Assembly: GCA_964017195.1 (NCBI GenBank)
Contig: OZ024887.1
Location: 897,501-961,500 of the forward strand
Length of the DNA stretch: 64,000 nt
DNA from: Siderastrea radians
Taxonomy: Eukaryota > Cnidaria > Anthozoa > Scleractinia > Rhizangiidae
Direction: 5' to 3'
The translations under genes and the position numbers were made by a program. This document shows positions 60,101 to 64,000 of this stretch, piece after piece; positions within the stretch are counted from its first letter, which is position 1, and each line of letters starts with the position of its first letter. The notes beneath the pieces were generated by a model, which worked only from the letters and a program-made list of their open reading frames with translations, was not told where the DNA came from and searched no databases.

Positions 60101-61099
60101 CCAGATCTTTTTTACCATATACTTGGAACGGACAATGGAATAATCGACCTCTGGGATCCTTCGACATGAACAGCCCTCTGGAAACACTCGTCCGTGAAGT
60201 GATCAGAACAGCCGACAAAAATGCCTCTCGGGTTGAAATTTGCACTGTGTGTGATTACAAAAATTTAGCATTTTTCCATTACGGGTCCGCTCGCAAGGCT
60301 TTGATGAAGCGAAATACCAGCTCGGTGGTTGGATTTATTGTTGTAGCATTGTACAACACAAGTAATACCCTTTATAACTGCTGCAGCAACGAAAACTTCA
60401 AGGCCGTAGAGTAAACAGTTGGCAGGAAAACTTCCCTCGACGACAGTTAAATTTCTCGCGGCAAGTAAACGTATGAAAGTATTAGGTTTGAGGTGAGCCT
60501 CTAACGTCACTTCCGCTAATTCGCAAGCCAGCTTCCGGAACAAGGGCCAGTAATGGCGGCCGTAAAATCTCGACAAAAACCGTCCGAAAAAAGCGACTTC
60601 CAGTCGTCGTAATGAGTTAAAATTTGGCATGGTGACTAACAACCACAGACTATTTTCGAAAATGCAAAAACATGGAATACCAAAATTCTGGTCCCAGTGG
60701 CACTTTAAACCTACTAAGTGTGAAATGGCTCTGATTTATTAGGAATAATCTGCCATGCTTCATTCCTACATTTTATAGCTTTGTTCATTAGGTAAAACTA
60801 ATCATAATTCTAAAGATATTAACCATCTTGAAATTTCTCTCCCAAATTTTTCTTCGATTCTATTCCACTTTTTTTTACCTTTACAACTTAGCACATTATT
60901 ACTTAATCCCGTGAATATTTAACTACAAAGGGTAAAAGTGAATCAGAAAAAAAAGTGCGACAAAAGATCTGTAAGAAGCAATAACATGTGCTTATCAGTA
61001 GCGTGACCGATCTCATGAACAGCTCTTCCGTGTCCGAAGCAGCCAAAACCCAAAGCAAGTCTCTGCATTCCACCCCTGCGACCAACTGATGAATAACAA
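56212..61099 (-). CDS. Astacin-family metalloprotease C, 3' three exons (partial, possibly broken)
   Basis: Third paralogue: the last three exons (104, 72, 227 bp), with the same phases as A and B. It has zinc site HEIGHATGFYHE, an intact Met-turn SIMHYG, and ends YNCNKI before TAA. Leader, prodomain and N-lobe exons are not found up to 64000; they are beyond the window or lost. The base pair after the zinc-site exon is AT (60994-60995) where genes A and B have GT, so normal splicing of that intron should fail. The introns hold a CAT microsatellite, two MITEs, a Kolobok-like element and a Penelope fragment. It may be a decaying copy. Confidence 0.78.
56585..56731 (+). mobile_element. Palindromic MITE
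   Basis: GGCCCCAGTTGTTCAAAAG at the left and its exact complement at the right, with several CCACTGGATA units inside. Same family as 10258-10368 and 34811-34921. It lies in intron 5 of astacin C. Confidence 0.75.
57058..57204 (+). repeat. (CAT)n microsatellite
   Basis: About 49 trinucleotide units with a few CAC and TAT variants, in intron 5 of astacin C. Its apparent poly-His/poly-Met frames are artefacts. Confidence 0.97.
57340..57411 (-). CDS. Astacin C exon 5 (third zinc ligand)
   Basis: 72 bp, acceptor TTCTTTTCAG, donor GTGCAA. Encodes [20 protein letters not shown]. Confidence 0.9.
58036..58279 (+). mobile_element. MITE with CAGGGCCCAG ends
   Basis: Left CAGGGCCCAGTTGTTGAAAGC; the right end is the near complement (GCTTTCGCACAATCGGGCCCTG). 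244 bp, non-coding, in intron 4 of astacin C. Confidence 0.6.
58685..58807 (+). CDS. Candidate acidic first exon inside the Kolobok element
   Basis: ATG followed by [20 protein letters not shown] and more Ser/Glu-rich codons, ending at a possible donor GTAAGA. It opposes the THAP frame. It has no recognised domain; it could be the N-terminus of a second element protein or chance. Confidence 0.35.
60112..60360 (-). pseudogene. THAP-type zinc-finger domain, interrupted
   Basis: C2CH pattern: CVVQC at 60346-60360, then after about 45 residues [11 protein letters not shown] (Cys and His near 60199-60210) and the closing LSVPSIW. This matches the THAP DNA-binding fold found in Kolobok and P-type transposases. 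An in-frame TAA at 60265-60267 splits it and another ends it at 60112, so it is inactive as read. Confidence 0.75.
60996..61099 (-). CDS. Astacin C exon 4 (zinc site), donor lost
   Basis: Acceptor ACTCCACAG. Encodes [19 protein letters not shown] and then [12 protein letters not shown]. The following bases are ATAAGC, not GTAAGC. Confidence 0.88.
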
Positions 61100-61129
61100 C
61101 TGTGGAGTATAGAGAAAAAAGAGATGAGG

Positions 61130-61480
61130 TTAAAGGTAAGTGTCGGTTTTCTGTAAATTGTCGTCCGTCGTTTGTTCTTGTCAGGGGTAACTAAGCAGTC
61201 TAGAAATGGTATTTTACTATTTTCCTCGATCTCCGTAGTGAAACTTATGTCGGCATTTTGTCTGTTGAGGTGTTCGTGATAATCGTCTACAGTATATTTG
61301 GTTTGTCAACGTAGCCGATGGTGGTAGTGTTCGTTTGTAAGTTCCCGTTTGTAAGTTCCAAGAGCTCGTTCTTCGATGTTTTGCATAACAATTTCTGCAG
61401 CAACACAGAAACTAGTAAGCCTGTGAAAGCTGTTCGATGCAACTGTTTGTAGAAGTAAGACAAAGGTTCCGTAAATCCAT
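61130..61480 (-). pseudogene. Penelope-like reverse transcriptase fragment
   Basis: The minus strand reads VDDYHEHLNRQNADISFTTE, then IPFLDCLVT and IYRKPT, the late RT segment of Penelope-like elements. The VDD active-site region carries a TGA/frame break. It lies directly upstream of the zinc-site exon of astacin C, in its intron. Confidence 0.65.
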
Positions 61481-61689
61481 TAAGTCGTCTGTAGGAAGCG
61501 GTAGTTTAATACTGCAGTAGATTTATTGATGGCGGTTTGGTGCAGTCTAGAGCCAGGTGAAGTTGGAGAGGAATACAGGGCCTTGGCTTAGCTAAATCTA
61601 AAAGCGGAGCTCCAATTTAAAAAAAAAATTGCAAAATAACCTCATTCAAGCCGTTAAAAAATAAAAAAAAGAACAAGAAAAATTCACAT

Positions 61690-61790
61690 CCCCGCCGAGT
61701 ATCGAACTCAACTCACCGGCATCTTACCGCTTGGCCACAAATGCTGAGACAACGTCTTTAACTTAAGGTTACTCAGGACTGGCCTTCGCG
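61690..61790 (-). mobile_element. tRNA-derived SINE-like fragment
   Basis: The minus strand has A-box-like TGGCCAAGCGG and B-box-like AGTTCGATACT at normal spacing, Leu/Ser-tRNA-like. The stems are incomplete, so this is not a tRNA gene. Confidence 0.5.
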
Positions 61791-62222
61791 GGTGTCCTCG
61801 GGGAAAAGAATTCGTATGAGCAGGAGTACCCAACGACACATTTTTCAGAATTGAAGTATGATTGGCCAAAACGCTTTTTTAGTGTCCACAAACATGTTTT
61901 GGGTTAATATTTAACTTCCGTGGGAAAAAATATCCACTCTTCAGTGCCAGCAAGCTGCAAATTTAACACTTAAAGATGCCGGCCAGAATTCGTGTTCCCC
62001 ATCATTTTTCCCAGCCCGAAAGAGGTTAAGTACGAGATTTTCCCAGCAATTTTTCTTGTGACATGATTTTTGCCAGCCAGGTGATTGTTCCCTACTCACA
62101 AACAAAACATAACTGGACCAATGGCGAGATAGTGCAGTACGGAGTTTAAAGTATATGTTTTTGTTAAATAAGTATTTTCCCGTTAACATTTATTAAATTA
62201 GTATTACTATATATTTTACTTA

Positions 62223-62340
62223 CCTCCATTCTTTAACACGCTGAACTCTCCACGGAAAGGTCTATTTCCACTGCACATGTGGGGATGTAGCATAAAATCA
62301 TTGTCTTTTGTTAAACATATGTCTCTTGGTAGTGCACATT
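62223..62340 (-). CDS. Candidate Cys-rich exon, unrecognised
   Basis: A minus-strand frame including LPRDICLTKDNDFMLHPHMC then EFSVLKNG, ending at a good donor GTAAGT. The preceding acceptor is weak and the frame does not join astacin C exon 4 in phase. It may be an unrelated exon or chance. Confidence 0.2.
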
Positions 62341-63362
62341 TGAGTTTATGGTATTAAAGGACCGCAACTCATTTTTTCCAGCTGTTAATCTCGAGTATAT
62401 GATTTAAAGCTACATCTTTCAAAAAATACAATATTATTTGTTGTAAAGGCTATTCTTTGAAATAGCAAGGCTACTTCTGAAATTTTTGAATATTTACACT
62501 ATTTTTTACACCAAAACTAAATTAATTCAGGCAATTTACCAAGTAATATGTTAACGCCACTACAAACGAAAACATTTTTTAGAGCCACTTCTTTTCTGTT
62601 TAAAAAGCCTATAATACATCACCAGGAAATACAGATATGGCGTTCAAAATGTTATGAATTGCCCTTTCGTTGATGAGCTCACACCTGATGCGCTCGTTGG
62701 CAATGTGAAACAGGGCTAACATGAGTTCAACAAGAACAAGGTTATTTGGAAAATTGTATATTGCAGCCCTGAATCTTAAGTTCTCCGACAATGGCCAAAG
62801 AGAAAGCATCGCGACTTCTTTTGTCGAACAAAACTGAATAACACAAACTGCAATAATTATGTTTCTTGCTGGAATATGGTCACCAACACCGGTTGCAAGC
62901 AGGGTCCATCTGAGTTTGCGTCGCCAACCAAGGCAACAAGGACAAAATAATTAGGTTATTTGTATATTGCAGTCCTGAATGTCATGTTCTCCGACAATAG
63001 CAAAAAAAAAAAAAAGCATCTTAACTTATTCCCGGCAACAAGGACACAATAATTAGGCCAACCGAAAATACATCTCGAGCAATTTATTTGCCGGTAAAAC
63101 TGATAAAGGCAAATTGCAATTATTGTGCTGTCATCGCACAATGAGTCACCAACACCAACGCAAGCTCGTCAGAGGTCACAGCGGTAGTCAGCAACCATGG
63201 CAACAAGGACACAATAATTAGGCAGTTTGCTTATCAGAGTTCTAAGCGATACCTACTACCAAACTGGCGAACCGAAAATACATCACGAGCAATTTATTTG
63301 TTGGTAAAACTGATAAAAGCAAATTGCAGTTATTGTGCTGTCATCGCACTATGAGTCACCAA

Positions 63363-63371
63363 CATCAACGC
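63363..63371. repeat. 9-bp target-site duplication, left
   Basis: CATCAACGC; partner CACCAACGC at 63529-63537, one mismatch. Confidence 0.7.
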
Positions 63372-63528
63372 TAGCCTGTTCCAGGCGTTCAGATAGTGGA
63401 GGGCGAGCGAAGAATAAAGCGAGCGAAAGAGCGGGAAAAAAACGTTTTTTCCTGCTCGTTTTTTCCCGCTATTTCGCTCGCTTTATTTTTCGCTCGCGCT
63501 CCACTATCTTTACGCCTGAAACAGGCTA
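63372..63528 (+). mobile_element. 157-bp palindromic MITE (TAGCCTG ends)
   Basis: Almost fully self-complementary: TAGCCTGTTCCAGGCG..CGCCTGAAACAGGCTA with GCGAGCGAAA/TTTCGCTCGC inner arms. It interrupts one unit of the tandem array; the intact unit at 63140-63170 shows the empty site. It shares its terminal seven bases and 9-bp duplication size with the 9098-9650 element. Confidence 0.82.
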
Positions 63529-63700
63529 CACCAACGCAAGCTCGTCAGAGGTCACAGCGGCAGTCAGCAACCATGGCAACAAGGACACAGTAATTAAACA
63601 TTTTGTTTTTTACAGTTGGGAATGATGCCTCCTTCGAAGCTGGCGAACCGAAAATACAACTCAAGCAATCTATTTGGCGGTGAAACCGATAAAAGCAAAT

Positions 63701-64000
63701 TGCTTTCTGCCCCAAAGTTAATTTTGCCTTACCTCACTCGCGCGACAAACGCGTGAGATGTTACTTAGGGTCACCGAATTCGCACGCGCTCATTTACTAC
63801 AGATCAACGGTTACTGGCCGGTTATATTTCAGAGCGGTAGTTGGCAATTCTTAGCGATTTGAACGGGCGTATGAAAACGGAAATCAATATTATTTAATTG
63901 CTCAAAAGCCAGAGAATTCAAATACACAATGACACTGGTGGATCTGTTACTTGGCGTTGAAATTTATCTGAAGTTCAGCGGTCTGTGAACTGGCGGTCGA
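63701..64000. other. Right edge, no gene seen
   Basis: Unique-looking sequence without a recognisable frame or repeat boundary. Confidence 0.4.

Larger units (their letters stand above)
58441..60704 (-). mobile_element. Kolobok-type DNA transposon with THAP remains
   Basis: 2264 bp between TTAA sites (58437-58440, 60705-60708). Ends AGTGCCACTGAGAG (left) and AGTGCCACTGGGAC (complement of right). About 200 bp at each end are imperfect inverted copies, including TGACGTCA at 58636-58643 and TAACGTCA at 60502-60509, each 195 bp from its end. A broken THAP domain on the minus strand with TTAA targets points to the Kolobok superfamily. It lies in intron 4 of astacin C. Confidence 0.82.
62740..63700. 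repeat. Tandem array of about 209-bp units
   Basis: Repeated landmarks: ACCGAAAATACA at 63061, 63272 and 63647 (the last spacing is enlarged by an inserted MITE); CAACAAGGACA at about 62933, 63036, 63200 and 63575; TTCTCCGACAAT in the two leftmost units. No coding frame. Confidence 0.8.

Noticed and set aside
60265..60642. 125-codon minus ORF as an independent gene
   Set aside because: Its upstream part is the transposon's inverted repeat and its downstream part the broken THAP domain; it is element sequence.
60990..61000. AT-AC (U12) intron in astacin C
   Set aside because: ATAAGC does not match the ATATCC start of U12 introns, and the acceptor is a normal TTTTCAG.
1..64000. CRISPR arrays, operons, rRNA
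   Set aside because: No regularly spaced short repeats with unique spacers, no prokaryotic gene packing, no rRNA-like sequence.

Overview
The window is metazoan nuclear DNA, most likely from an anthozoan cnidarian and probably a stony coral. The reasons are small phase-matched exons with GT..AG introns, an astacin metalloprotease cluster, an intronless-type class A GPCR, and a dense, nested set of Tx1-type LINE, Penelope-like, Kolobok-like, piggyBac-like and Harbinger-like remains with tRNA-derived SINEs. The species cannot be fixed from the sequence. No prokaryotic operons, rRNA or CRISPR arrays are seen.

Layout. 1-3233 (minus): a LINE with an open ORF1 (CCHC knuckle) and an open ORF2 (endonuclease plus reverse transcriptase) that runs off the left edge. 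3450-7660: AT-rich, no gene. 7666-11737: a 4.07 kb non-autonomous transposon with TTAA target sites, itself split by a 553 bp element (9098-9650) carrying a RecQ-like helicase fragment. 13137-14281: a fold-back repeat and a Harbinger-like element. 14285-24900: AT-rich, no gene except a piggyBac-like MITE. 24983-25930 (plus): a single-exon GPCR coding region.

30500-41088 (plus): astacin gene A, six exons. Its third intron holds a second, inverted copy of the 7.7 kb transposon (33437-37002), inserted into a tRNA-SINE. 45240-49935 (minus): astacin gene B, same six-exon plan, but with an in-frame stop in exon 3 and a Leu in the Met-turn. 56212-61099 (minus): the last three exons of astacin C, with a destroyed splice donor after the zinc-site exon. 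Its introns hold a CAT microsatellite, a MITE, a Kolobok-type element with THAP remains and a Penelope-like RT fragment. 62740-63700: a tandem array of about 209 bp units, one unit split by a palindromic MITE.

The genes. Two unrelated functions appear: a cell-surface receptor and secreted zinc endopeptidases. The three astacins are recent duplicates (identical intron phases, near-identical exon sizes) in a tail-to-tail arrangement (A> <B <C). Only A keeps an uninterrupted frame, and even A has no visible start codon. The most informative material is the nested transposition record: three insertions can be tested against uninserted sister sequences inside this same window. The two TTAA families also share termini and a symmetric TGACGTCA site about 185-205 bp from each end.
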